In this document: piece after piece, positions 17,158 through 25,093 of the stretch
How the letters are laid out: every line of letters begins with the position of its first letter
Numbering within the stretch: position 1 is the stretch's first letter
Origin: Oscillospiraceae bacterium
Lineage (GTDB): Bacteria; Bacillota; Clostridia; Oscillospirales; Oscillospiraceae
Assembly: GCA_902765025.1 (NCBI GenBank)
Contig: CACWYC010000024.1
Location: 1-57,057 of the forward strand
Reading direction: 5' to 3'
Length of the DNA stretch: 57,057 bases
Position numbers and translations under genes: made by a program
Notes under the pieces: generated by a model
Database searches by the model: none
What the model was told of the DNA's origin: nothing
Seen by the model: the letters and a program-made list of their open reading frames with translations, nothing else

Positions 17158-17482
17158 GAAAGAGCGGAACTATCAACTGCGGATACTCCCGCCGGCGCAG
17201 CATGAGCTGGAGGAAATTGCCCTGCTGCACAAGGCGTTGTCCGGTTCGGCTTCCGCCCGCAAGGTAACGGACGGCCTTTTTGACGCCATGCACCGTCTGA
17301 CCCTCTTTCCGCTGTCCGCCCTGACCATCCGCGAGGCAGAGTTGCGGAGAATGGGGTTCCGTTACGCCATTTCGGGCCAGTATCTCATTTTTTACCGGCT
17401 GATAGGAGATACTGTTTTTGTGTATCATATCGTCCACGGGAAAACGGATTATCCCACACTGCTGCGCGCGGAATTCCTTTGA
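17150..17482 (+). CDS. Toxin, RelE/ParE family
   Basis: 110-residue partner of the upstream antitoxin. ATG 17150 overlaps the antitoxin stop. The fold signature is visible: LRILPPAQHELEEIA at the N-terminus, then LTIREAELRRMGFRYAISGQ, with conserved Arg and Tyr, and YLIFYRLIGDTVFVYHIVHG near the end. Family members are either ribosome-dependent mRNA nucleases (RelE) or gyrase inhibitors (ParE); the sequence alone does not decide. Confidence 0.85.
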   Translation: MTEKERNYQLRILPPAQHELEEIALLHKALSGSASARKVTDGLFDAMHRLTLFPLSALTIREAELRRMGFRYAISGQYLIFYRLIGDTVFVYHIVHGKTDYPTLLRAEFL

Positions 17483-17498
17483 TAGCTTTCATAATAAA

Positions 17499-17532
17499 AC
17501 CGACCCCATCCACCTATTGGAATGGGGTCGGT
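17499..17532. terminator. Terminator between toxin and phosphoesterase genes
   Basis: ACCGACCCCAT and ATGGGGTCGGT pair perfectly over 12 bases, with TTTTTT downstream on the plus strand. Confidence 0.85.
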
Positions 17533-17546
17533 GTTCTGTTTTTTGC

Positions 17547-18137
17547 TTAAATCTCCAGCACATAGCGCTCGTAGGCGTTGATGATGGTGGTGTCGCCGTA
17601 GTGGTGGACCCGCTCCATGTTGGTGGAGTAGGTGGCGTGTACGTGGCCGTGGATGAAGTATTGGGGGCGGTAGCGGTCCATCAGGTCCACGAAGCACTGG
17701 AAGCCCCGGTGGGCGTAGTCCTCGGCGTCGCCGTAGCCCCGGGCGGGGGAGTGGGTCAGCACGATGTCCACGCCCTTGGTGCGCCACAGGCGGAACCGCA
17801 GCTTGCGTATCCGCCGGCGCATCTGCCGCTCAGAGAACTGGTGCTCGCCGCCGCTGTACAGGATGCTGCCGCCCAGGCCCATGATCCGCAGGCCCTTAAA
17901 GGTGACCACCTTGTCCTCGATACAGTCGCAGCCCTCGGGGGGACGGGTGGCGTAGATGGTGTCGTGATTGCCGTGGACGTACAGCACGGGGGCGTGGCCC
18001 ATGGTCACCAGGAAGCTGAGATACTGGGGTTTCAAGTCGCCGCAGGAGAGAATCAGGTCGATGTCGTCCAGTCTGCCCCGCTGAAAATAGTCCCATAAAT
18101 AGGGGCTTTCCACGTCGGAGATCAGCAGTATTTTCAT
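17547..18137 (-). CDS. Metallophosphoesterase
   Basis: Calcineurin-like phosphoesterase of 196 residues, a two-metal hydrolase of phosphoesters. Motifs in order: SDVES (D8; the usual D-x-H is D-x-E here), SCGDLK near 31-36, YVHGNHD near 53-59, THS near 129-131 and HGHVH near 164-168. Its ATG overlaps the stop of the upstream BMP-family gene by 4 bases, so the two are translated together. The natural substrate is unknown. Confidence 0.85.
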   Translation of the reverse strand: MKILLISDVESPYLWDYFQRGRLDDIDLILSCGDLKPQYLSFLVTMGHAPVLYVHGNHDTIYATRPPEGCDCIEDKVVTFKGLRIMGLGGSILYSGGEHQFSERQMRRRIRKLRFRLWRTKGVDIVLTHSPARGYGDAEDYAHRGFQCFVDLMDRYRPQYFIHGHVHATYSTNMERVHHYGDTTIINAYERYVLEI

Positions 18138-20083
18138 AGAATGGGCCCCTCCTTATCCGGGGCGATGGCGTCCCGGTAGATGCCCTGGAGCCGCACCAGC
18201 GGCCGGGCCATGGGCAGCAGCTCCTCATAGGCGGGGATGGCGCCGTCCACCGTGTCGCACAGCCAATCCATGGCCAGAATCTCCTCGGGGGCAAACCAGT
18301 GGCTGCCGTCGCTGCGGACGGTGCCGTCCTGGGAGCGGATGGGCCGCTCAAAGGGCAGCATGATGCCGTCGGAGATGGTGCGGCGCAGCAGCTCCGTAAG
18401 CTGGCGGACGCCCTGGGGCACGTCGTCCCGCAGCAGGATGCCCACGGCGCCGCTGCGGATGCCCCACCAGTAGTTCACCGCCCGGCGGGAGGCGGAGGCG
18501 GCGTCCCAGGAGCCGTCCAGAATATCACGCACCAGGCGGACGTACACGTTGCCCCAGTGCCAATAGGGGGAGGCCACGGAGTAATACTGCCCGTCCCACA
18601 CCTGGCACAATCCCCAGGGCTCCCGCATACGGTCGGGGGTGGGGATGTCCCGATTGGAGATGATCTCGCAGCCCTCTTTTGCCAGCTCTGCCATGGGATC
18701 CTCGTCCACGCAGGACCAGCGCAGGCGGATGCGGGCCTGGGGATTGGTCATCTGGGCGCCCAGGGCAAAGGCGTTGATGCTGGCCGGCACGCCGAAGGTG
18801 GGGCTGCTGGCCACATAGCCGATTTTCCCGCTCTTGCACATGGCGCCGGCAATGGCGCCGCTGATGAACTTGCCCTCATAGATGCGGCTGTAATAGGTGC
18901 GGACGCCGGCATAGGGCATGGAGGCGGAGCAGTTGAGAATGCGGATGTCGGGATGCTTGGCGGCGGTCTTGCGGCAGGCGCCGATCATGGAGGGGGTGGT
19001 GGCAAAAATCACCTGGGCGCCCTCTGCGGCGGCCTTCTCCATGGCGGCCTCGGTGCCCTCCTCGGTGGCGCCGCCGTGGTAGGTGCGGGCGGTAATCTTG
19101 TCGCCCATCACCGCCTCCAGATACTTCCGCCCCACGTCGTGGGCCCGGGCCCAGTCGCTCTCCTCCGGGAGCTGGGAGGTGATGAAGGCCACGTCCAGAT
19201 GGTCGGGGAACACGGACTTCACAATCCGGGTCAGCACGCTGGGCTCCTTGTCGGAGGCCTCGGTGCTCAGGGCGATGGGGGCGGCGCTGTCGGTCATCTC
19301 CACGTCGGGCCACACCGCTTTCAGGGACTTCAACAGCTCGGCGGCGGTGGCGGATTTCAACATCTCGAAGGGATAGACCTTCAGCCAGGTCAGCATGGCG
19401 TCGGCCACCGTCATGTGCAGCGTCTCGCCGCCCAGCTTCCGGTAGGCCGACTGGAAGATGGCGTAGGAGGACAGGAAGCGGCGCCGCTCGTCCACCGACC
19501 ACACGTGGTCCGGCTCGAAGCCCAGGGCGGCCTGGAGCTTGGCAAAGCTGCCCGCCTTGCGGAAATACACCTGGTACAGCCCGGTGAGCTGCCAGGCGCG
19601 CATAAAGTCGTAATACGCCTGAATCTCCCCATCCTCCGACCAGGCGGGAATCAGCCGGATGACGTAGGCGGGGATGGTGGGGGCGTCGTAGCTCTTTAAG
19701 ACGCTGGTGCGCTTGTTGCCCTCCTGGACGTACAGCTTGCCCAGGTATTCATAGCACTTGATGGGGTCCCGGATGCCCTCGTCGCTGAGGTGGGCGGCGC
19801 ACAGCTCGATCCACTTGCTGGCAAACTCGGTGTCCACCTCCATGAGGGGCATAAAGTCGGCGGCAAAGGCGGCCTGGCGGCCCTCGGTCTTGGTGCCTAC
19901 AATCAGCTCGGCGGGCACGTTCACCACGCCCAGCTCCACCCGGCCCACGGTGGCGGACTCGGCGAGAATATGGTCCAGCACGGCAGGGTAGGGGGACACC
20001 CCTCTCTGCTGGCATTCCTTCATGGTCTTGCGGCCCCGCTTACAGGCGGCGTTATATTGTTCAAGGGCTTCTTGTCTGCTCAT
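18134..20083 (-). CDS. Cytosolic BMP-family (PnrA-like) protein with ParB-like N-terminal region
   Basis: 649 residues. The C-terminal part (about 290-570) resembles basic membrane protein/PnrA-type nucleoside-binding proteins: LDVAFITSQ, IFATTPSMIGA, GKFISGAIAG, KIGYVASSPTFG, then an RAVNYWWG region. There is no signal peptide or lipobox (it starts MSRQEALEQYN), so it is not a standard ABC-transporter lipoprotein. The N-terminal region has QEGNKRTSVLKSY (about 119-131), reminiscent of ParB/sulfiredoxin-type nucleotide folds. It may be an intracellular nucleoside sensor. Coupled to the phosphoesterase gene by a 4-base overlap; promoter at 20104-20132. Confidence 0.7.
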   Translation of the reverse strand: MSRQEALEQYNAACKRGRKTMKECQQRGVSPYPAVLDHILAESATVGRVELGVVNVPAELIVGTKTEGRQAAFAADFMPLMEVDTEFASKWIELCAAHLSDEGIRDPIKCYEYLGKLYVQEGNKRTSVLKSYDAPTIPAYVIRLIPAWSEDGEIQAYYDFMRAWQLTGLYQVYFRKAGSFAKLQAALGFEPDHVWSVDERRRFLSSYAIFQSAYRKLGGETLHMTVADAMLTWLKVYPFEMLKSATAAELLKSLKAVWPDVEMTDSAAPIALSTEASDKEPSVLTRIVKSVFPDHLDVAFITSQLPEESDWARAHDVGRKYLEAVMGDKITARTYHGGATEEGTEAAMEKAAAEGAQVIFATTPSMIGACRKTAAKHPDIRILNCSASMPYAGVRTYYSRIYEGKFISGAIAGAMCKSGKIGYVASSPTFGVPASINAFALGAQMTNPQARIRLRWSCVDEDPMAELAKEGCEIISNRDIPTPDRMREPWGLCQVWDGQYYSVASPYWHWGNVYVRLVRDILDGSWDAASASRRAVNYWWGIRSGAVGILLRDDVPQGVRQLTELLRRTISDGIMLPFERPIRSQDGTVRSDGSHWFAPEEILAMDWLCDTVDGAIPAYEELLPMARPLVRLQGIYRDAIAPDKEGPIL

Positions 20084-20103
20084 GGAATCACCTCTTCGGG
20101 GAA

Positions 20104-20132
20104 AGAATACATGATGCCCGGGAGATTGTCAA
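20104..20132 (-). promoter_or_regulatory. Promoter of the BMP-phosphoesterase operon
   Basis: Minus-strand TTGACA (20132-20127) and TATTCT (20109-20104), 17-base spacer. Confidence 0.75.
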
Positions 20133-20230
20133 TGGCAATTGTGGACATGGGGGGTGGAGGCGAACCGGCAGAAGGCATCGGGGAGCATCGTCTTTTTTAG
20201 GAGGACTGCCTGCTTCTTCGCAATCCTGCA

Positions 20231-20259
20231 TTGCATCGGCGCGCGGTTCGTGTTATGAT
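20231..20259 (+). promoter_or_regulatory. Promoter of the cooC-like operon
   Basis: TTGCAT (20231-20236) and TATGAT (20254-20259), 17-base spacer, 80 bases before the ATG at 20340. Confidence 0.6.
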
Positions 20260-20339
20260 AAAACGGATAAACGGAAGCCGAATGAACGGCAGCGTGAGGG
20301 CAGGCTCTGCCCCACGCCGGACAAGGAGGGCGGGCGCGT

Positions 20340-21110
20340 ATGGAACACAAGACCGTGATTTTAGCGGTGGCCGGCAAGGGCGGCGTGGGGAAAACCAGCC
20401 TCTCCTCCGCCTTCGTGCGGCTGCTGACGGAGGCCTATCCGGAAAAGCGCATCCTGGCCATTGACGCCGACCCCGCCATCGGCCTGAGCACCGCTCTGGG
20501 CGTGGAGGTGCGTGAGACGCTGGACGACATCCGCAAGAGCATTGTGGCCTCGGTGGAGGACGGCGCGCCCCGGGAGGCCATAGAGCTGCTGTCGGAGGCC
20601 CGGTACCGGATTTTTGACACCATGGTGGAGGGGCAGGCCTTCTCCTTCCTGGCCATCGGCCGGCCGGAGAGCGCCGGGTGCTACTGCAAGGTGAACGCCT
20701 ATCTCAAGGAGGTCATCAGCCTGCTGAGCCGGGACTTTGACTATGTGGTCATCGACGGGGAGGCGGGCATCGAGCAGATCAACCGCCGGGTAATGGAAAA
20801 GGTGACCCACCTGGTGCTGGTCACCGACCCCAGCCGCAAGGGCACGCAGGTCATCGACACCATCCGCCGTGTGGCGGACGAGCTGGTGATGTATGAGCGC
20901 TGCGGCACGGTGGTGAACCGGCTGACGGAGGCGGAGATGCTGTCCCACATCCGCATGGATGCCGCCGAGCTGCTGGCGGTGATCCCCTCTGACGGCGCCC
21001 ACGCACGGAACGACATCGACGGCAAAAGCGTGTTTGACCTGCCGGAGGACAGCCCCATCATGGCAGGAGCCCGGCAGGCGCTGACAAAGCTAGGGCTGCT
21101 GCAGGAGTGA
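20340..21110 (+). CDS. CooC-like P-loop ATPase (nickel insertion accessory)
   Basis: MinD/ParA-like ATPase of 256 residues. Visible: deviant Walker A GKGGVGKTS (12-20), DADPAIGLSTALG (42-54), and Cys114-x-Cys116 in GCYCKVN, the metal-binding CxC of CooC. YVVIDGEAGIEQINRR corresponds to the switch II region. CooC proteins mature the nickel sites of CO dehydrogenase (AcsF does so for acetyl-CoA synthase). First gene of a five-gene unit with an activase, an acetyl-CoA-synthase-like protein, a His-rich protein and a CooT-like protein. No CO dehydrogenase catalytic subunit lies in the window. Confidence 0.8.
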   Translation: MEHKTVILAVAGKGGVGKTSLSSAFVRLLTEAYPEKRILAIDADPAIGLSTALGVEVRETLDDIRKSIVASVEDGAPREAIELLSEARYRIFDTMVEGQAFSFLAIGRPESAGCYCKVNAYLKEVISLLSRDFDYVVIDGEAGIEQINRRVMEKVTHLVLVTDPSRKGTQVIDTIRRVADELVMYERCGTVVNRLTEAEMLSHIRMDAAELLAVIPSDGAHARNDIDGKSVFDLPEDSPIMAGARQALTKLGLLQE

Positions 21111-21164
21111 GCGGATTTTGGCGATTCAGCCTGATATAACACACAATAGAGAAGGAGAAAAAAG

Positions 21165-21959
21165 ATGAAGTATTTCGGCGGTTGTGACGTGGGCTCCACC
21201 TACACCAAGGCGGTGATACTGGACGAGACGGGCAGGATCTGCGCGGATACCACCATCCGCAGCAAGATCAATTCCCAGGCCAGCGCGGAGGCGGCGATGA
21301 CGGAGGTGCTCCACAAGGTGGGGCTCAACAGCTCCGAGAAGCTGGCCTACCTCATCGGCACGGGCTACGGGCGCAACAAGGTGCCCTTTGCGGACGAGAA
21401 TATCTCGGAGATCTCCTGCCACGCCATGGGCGTTCACGTGACCGACCCCACCGTGAAGGCCATCATCGACATCGGCGGCCAGGACGTGAAAGGCATCAGC
21501 ATCGACACCGACGGCACGGTGAAGAACTTTGCCATGAACGACAAGTGCGCCGCCGGAACGGGCCGGTTTTACGAGGCCATGGCCCGCAGCTTCGAGATGA
21601 CGCTGCCGGAGTTCTCCGACCTGAGCCTGTCGGCCAGGAACGTGATTCCCATTACGGCCCAGTGCACTGTGTTCGCCGAGAGCGAGGTCATCACCCTGGT
21701 GGGCGAGGGCAAGCCCATGGACGAGATCGCCGCCGGCATCCAGATGGCGGTGGCCAAGCGCTGCTTCGTCATGTGCAAGAAGGCCGGCGCCACCGACTCC
21801 ATCACCCTCACCGGCGGCTGCGCCAAGAACGCGGGGCTCAAGCAGGCCATCGAGCGGGTGCTGAAGCTGAAGGTCATCGACCTGAAAACCGACCCCCAGC
21901 TGATGGGGGCGCTGGGCGCGGCGGAGTTCGCACGGCAGAAGGGGCTGGCCAGGGCCTGA
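21165..21959 (+). CDS. 2-hydroxyacyl-CoA dehydratase activase (BcrA/BcrD/HgdC family)
   Basis: ATPase of 264 residues of the ASKHA fold that forms a homodimer around one [4Fe-4S] cluster and injects low-potential electrons into a dehydratase or reductase. Start ATG 21165 follows GAGAAGGAG. Visible: DVGSTYTKAVILD (8-20), GTGYGRN (65-71), DIGGQDVKGI (102-111), and the cluster ligands C128 in NDKCAAGTGRF and C167 in QCTVFAES. The likely clients are the two dehydratase-type subunits encoded convergently at 23528-26288. Placement between a CooC-like and an ACS-like gene is unusual. Confidence 0.85.
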   Translation: MKYFGGCDVGSTYTKAVILDETGRICADTTIRSKINSQASAEAAMTEVLHKVGLNSSEKLAYLIGTGYGRNKVPFADENISEISCHAMGVHVTDPTVKAIIDIGGQDVKGISIDTDGTVKNFAMNDKCAAGTGRFYEAMARSFEMTLPEFSDLSLSARNVIPITAQCTVFAESEVITLVGEGKPMDEIAAGIQMAVAKRCFVMCKKAGATDSITLTGGCAKNAGLKQAIERVLKLKVIDLKTDPQLMGALGAAEFARQKGLARA

Positions 21960-22022
21960 GATCGCCGCCCCGAAAACGGGCGACCAAAAGAAACGAAACG
22001 CAGGGGAAAGGGAGGGTGACCC

Positions 22023-22760
22023 GTGGAGCTGTACAATGCCATCATGGAAAAGGCCATGGCGCTGGGCGGGGCCTCCCGGCCGCGGCGCTATGCCTACGAC
22101 CCCCGGGACGCCTGGCCGGACACGGGGGCCTTTGAGCTGGTGATGCTGCGGGACGCGGCCTACGAACTGGGCGGCGGCAGCCACAGCGCGGTGAACTTCA
22201 CCTGCGTTACCTCCAGCCCCCGGCTCATCGACCGGGATGAAATTCTGGTGTACGGGCCCGACCTGGGGGAGATAGAGGGGGATTGTGACTATGCTCGCAT
22301 CGCCCTGCTCCGGGTGGGGGAAATCGAAAGCGACGACGAGACGGACACGGAGCAGGCCTACCGGGCCATCCAGGATATGGATTTCGTCAAATACCACGTG
22401 TTCCCCAAGGGGTACATGATCCGCACCAGCGCCGAGAGCAGCCGGGAGCAGGTGCGTCTCAGCCGGGAGGCCATCCGGCAGGGCGTCAGCTTCCGGCGGA
22501 TCGGGGCGGATTTCATCCGTCGGTACAAGGAGAACATCTCTGTGCTGAACGTGAAGATGATTTTCATCACCGCGCCGGACGGGGACTATGCCGGGGCCAG
22601 ACAACTGGCCAAACAGGTGAAGGACATCACCCTGTCCCTCACCAAAATCATGGAGGGGATGCCCACCGACTGCGGCTCCTGCCAGCTCAAGCCCATCTGC
22701 GACGAGGTGGAGGGCATGAAGGAGCTGCACTTCGGCAAGGAGAGGCACACCACCGAGTGA
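22023..22760 (+). CDS. Small acetyl-CoA-synthase (AcsB/CdhC)-like protein
   Basis: 245 residues. From memory of the family, residues about 70-210 follow the middle domain of acetyl-CoA synthase beta: EILVYGPDLGEI matches the KVYGPDID region, and GVSFRRIGADFIRRYKEN matches the GFRLKHIGDILYAKLK region. The end, C217-GSC-x5-C226, fits the first three A-cluster cysteines (C-x2-C-x8-C), after which the protein stops; the rest of the A-cluster domain and the N-terminal CODH-contact domain are missing. Start GTG 22023 follows GGGAGGGTG. Whether it binds nickel, a cluster or a corrinoid partner is unknown. Confidence 0.6.
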   Translation: MELYNAIMEKAMALGGASRPRRYAYDPRDAWPDTGAFELVMLRDAAYELGGGSHSAVNFTCVTSSPRLIDRDEILVYGPDLGEIEGDCDYARIALLRVGEIESDDETDTEQAYRAIQDMDFVKYHVFPKGYMIRTSAESSREQVRLSREAIRQGVSFRRIGADFIRRYKENISVLNVKMIFITAPDGDYAGARQLAKQVKDITLSLTKIMEGMPTDCGSCQLKPICDEVEGMKELHFGKERHTTE

Positions 22761-22800
22761 GCCGTGGCCATCCCACACCAAAGAAAGGGCGGTACACACC

Positions 22801-23043
22801 ATGAGCGAATTGGGCCATCACCACAGCCATCAGCACCACGAGGCGGCGTCGCCGGAGGAGACGAAGGCGCTGCTTTCCTATATGCTGCACCACAACGAGC
22901 ACCACGCCGGAGAGCTGCGGGACATCGCTGCCCAGGTGGCGCTGGACGCCGCCCGGGAGCGGATCTGCCGGGCGGTGGACGCTCTGGGAGAGAGCAACCG
23001 CCTGCTGGCGGAGGCGCTGGCGCTGCTGAAGGAGGGGGAGTAA
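22801..23043 (+). CDS. His-rich small protein, CooJ-like
   Basis: 80 residues with a histidine cluster at the N-terminus (HHHSHQHHE, 6-14) and further histidines in MLHHNEHHAGE (28-38), then a long Ala/Glu/Leu helix. The composition suggests metal binding. CooJ, the nickel protein of the CooC-CooT-CooJ set, is likewise small, helical and His-rich, although its histidines are mainly C-terminal. ATG 22801 follows AAAGGGCGG. The cooT-like gene starts 1 base after its stop, so the two are coupled. Confidence 0.6.
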   Translation: MSELGHHHSHQHHEAASPEETKALLSYMLHHNEHHAGELRDIAAQVALDAARERICRAVDALGESNRLLAEALALLKEGE

Positions 23044-23044
23044 C

Positions 23045-23227
23045 ATGTGCCTTTCCACCGTCTACGTCCGGCAGGAGCCCCAGCCTGTCGCCCGGAACGT
23101 GGCCTCCGTCACGGTGCGGGAGGGGAAGCTGGTGCTGCAGGACATCATGGGCGTCACCACGGTGGTGGACGCCGACATCGAGTCCGTGGACCTGATGGAG
23201 AACTGCATCTATCTCCGCCGCCGCTGA
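23045..23227 (+). CDS. CooT-family nickel-binding protein
   Basis: 60 residues starting MCLSTVYV, the hallmark of CooT, in which Cys2 ligates nickel in a homodimer. The remainder is a small beta-barrel pattern (VASVTVREGKLVLQDI, VTTVVDADIESVDL, CIYLRRR). Family knowledge places CooT in nickel delivery to CO dehydrogenase. Last gene of the unit; a terminator follows at 23239. Confidence 0.8.
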   Translation: MCLSTVYVRQEPQPVARNVASVTVREGKLVLQDIMGVTTVVDADIESVDLMENCIYLRRR

Positions 23228-23238
23228 CAGAATAGCGC

Positions 23239-23266
23239 AAAAAGGCACCCAAACGGGTGCTTTTTT
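23239..23266 (+). terminator. Terminator of the cooC-cooT operon
   Basis: AAAAGGCACCC and GGGTGCTTTT pair over AAAC, followed by a long T run. Confidence 0.85.
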
Positions 23267-23300
23267 CTTTTTTCGGAAACAAATACAGGGATAAAAAGAT

Positions 23301-23325
23301 GCAGCCGGGGAGCTTCCCCGGCTGC
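23301..23325 (-). terminator. Terminator of the dehydratase-type operon
   Basis: GCAGCCGGGG and CCCCGGCTGC form a 10-bp stem; on the minus strand it is followed by ATCTTTTTAT. Confidence 0.8.
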
Positions 23326-23347
23326 GGTGCGTATGGATAGGAGCGGC

Positions 23348-23515
23348 TTACAGATGGGTGTCCCGCTCGATCTTGTCGTAGTGCTTCAGCAGCCACGGCT
23401 CGATGAGGGCGGTCAGCTTCATGTCCAGATTGAAGATATACACGGTGAACGTGAGGATGAACAGCCCCACCACCACCAGAGCCAGAATGAGAAGTACTTT
23501 CAATACCACTGCCAT
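23348..23515 (-). CDS. 55-residue single-span membrane protein
   Basis: ATG at 23515 follows AAAGGAGAAGG, a strong ribosome site, 12 bases after the stop of the dehydratase-type gene, so it is the last member of that operon. The product has one membrane helix (about 5-28, VLKVLLILALVVVGLFI) and a charged C-terminal tail (EPWLLKHYDKIERDTHL) probably in the cytoplasm. No family recognised. It could tether the dehydratase-type complex to the membrane; that is conjecture. Confidence 0.65.
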   Translation of the reverse strand: MAVVLKVLLILALVVVGLFILTFTVYIFNLDMKLTALIEPWLLKHYDKIERDTHL

Positions 23516-23527
23516 AATCCTTCTCCT

Positions 23528-25093
23528 TTACCACGATTCCTCATCATGCAGCACCTCCAGAGACGGATCCAGAGGCTCCTCCCGCATGACGGAGCGCATA
23601 TAGTTGTTGATCTGATCCCGGACGCCCTGACGGGAGATGATGCGGGGGTCGAACAGGTCGTGGGACACCCACACCAGATTGATGCCCAGCTCCCTTGCCC
23701 GATCCTCAAAGAGGCCGTGCATGCCGTCCAGCGCCTTGCAGCTCATGTGCTCCCACAGGATGACCATGTCGGCGTTGAACTGCTGGGTGAACTCCCACAG
23801 CTCGTCCAGCAGCACACGGTAGCCGCCGTGGGTGCGGTTGCGCATGATCATGTTCTCCGTGAGCCACGCCATGTCGTAGATGGCCTGCTCCCGATTCTCC
23901 GGGGTGTCCTCCTCCGCGATGCGCCGGGTGGACACCATGGACAGCATATCCGTCAGCGGCACGATGCCCCAGCAGTTCAGCAGCCACACCAGGAAGTCCA
24001 TGTAATAGTGGGACTGCACGCCCCAGATGATGGCCCGGTGGCGGTACTCTTTGGCGGCCATCTTCTTCTTGGCGAAGGCCTGACGGGCCAGCTCGGTCAG
24101 CTTCCGATCCGCCTTCTCGAACTCGGGGATCTTGCCGCAGATGGCCATGTAGTTGGTCTCGGTATAGAGGGCCAGATTGGAGCCGAACACCTGGGGATAG
24201 GGGGTGCGGTTCATCTCCAGCCACTCCTGACGGCACTCGGTGGCCACGTTCACCCGGCGGGCGCACTCGAAGTAATGCTTCCAGTCCCACTTCTCGCCGG
24301 TGTGCTTCTCGATGAAGGCGATGGCGTTGCGGATCTCCTGGGCGGCGTACTCCTGCACGTCGTCCTCCCGATGGCGCAGGGGGGCCGCCAGCTGGAACAC
24401 GGGGATGCCGTCCTCCTGCTCCAGGCGGCGGGAGATCACGCCGTTGCCCAGCAGAGAGCCGTCGCAGGTGGTGTTGCACTGGATGGCGCAGGCGCCCAGC
24501 ACGGGGGCGTCGTCGTCAATGGACACGCCCAGCTCCGCCTCGGGCATGGGGCACACGTCGCCGGCCAGACCGAACTGCTGGGCCAGATCGATGTAATGCT
24601 CCGCGGCGTGCTGATTCAGCAGCACGGACACATAGGTGGAGGGGGTCTCGCGGCTGAGACCCTTCAGGGTGGGGAAGCCCATCATCACCGCGGTCATCTC
24701 GTTCTCGTCCACCAGCACCACTTTTTTGGAGAACTCCCTGTCGTTGCCGATGCGGCGGTCACCCCGGAACAGGTTGTCCAGCAGCTTTGCCACGTCGTCG
24801 ATGATCAGGTCCTGCTCGGTGTGGCACATCCGCAGGTATTCGCCCCGGAGGCCCTGGGTGTGGCGGTCCACCATCATGGGGACGGCCAGATAGTTGGCCA
24901 TCCAGCGATAGCGGAACATGGCCTTCACGTTCCGGGGCTTCATGACGAACTTGGCCAGCGTGCCCATGATCACCAGCCAGCGGGAATAATCGTACATGGT
25001 GTCCCGCAGGCCGCGCCACTCACGGCGCTTGCGGACCTTGCCGCCGTCCTTGTAAAAATCGCCCAGCCGATCTGCGCCGATTTCCTTAGCCAT
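23528..25093 (-). CDS. 2-hydroxyacyl-CoA dehydratase-type subunit (HgdA/BcrB-like)
   Basis: 521 residues. ATG 25093 lies inside the last codons of the upstream subunit gene (8-base overlap), behind GGAGGTG. Candidate [4Fe-4S] ligands lie in DVCPMPEAELG and LGACAIQCNTTCDGS (about 205-240), the Cys-rich part typical of this superfamily. Superfamily members reductively dehydrate 2-hydroxyacyl-CoA, reduce benzoyl-CoA, or, as double-cubane proteins, reduce small molecules; all need an ATP-driven activase like that at 21165. It is longer than HgdA, with an N-terminal helical extension. The substrate cannot be read from sequence. Confidence 0.75.
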   Translation of the reverse strand: MAKEIGADRLGDFYKDGGKVRKRREWRGLRDTMYDYSRWLVIMGTLAKFVMKPRNVKAMFRYRWMANYLAVPMMVDRHTQGLRGEYLRMCHTEQDLIIDDVAKLLDNLFRGDRRIGNDREFSKKVVLVDENEMTAVMMGFPTLKGLSRETPSTYVSVLLNQHAAEHYIDLAQQFGLAGDVCPMPEAELGVSIDDDAPVLGACAIQCNTTCDGSLLGNGVISRRLEQEDGIPVFQLAAPLRHREDDVQEYAAQEIRNAIAFIEKHTGEKWDWKHYFECARRVNVATECRQEWLEMNRTPYPQVFGSNLALYTETNYMAICGKIPEFEKADRKLTELARQAFAKKKMAAKEYRHRAIIWGVQSHYYMDFLVWLLNCWGIVPLTDMLSMVSTRRIAEEDTPENREQAIYDMAWLTENMIMRNRTHGGYRVLLDELWEFTQQFNADMVILWEHMSCKALDGMHGLFEDRARELGINLVWVSHDLFDPRIISRQGVRDQINNYMRSVMREEPLDPSLEVLHDEESW

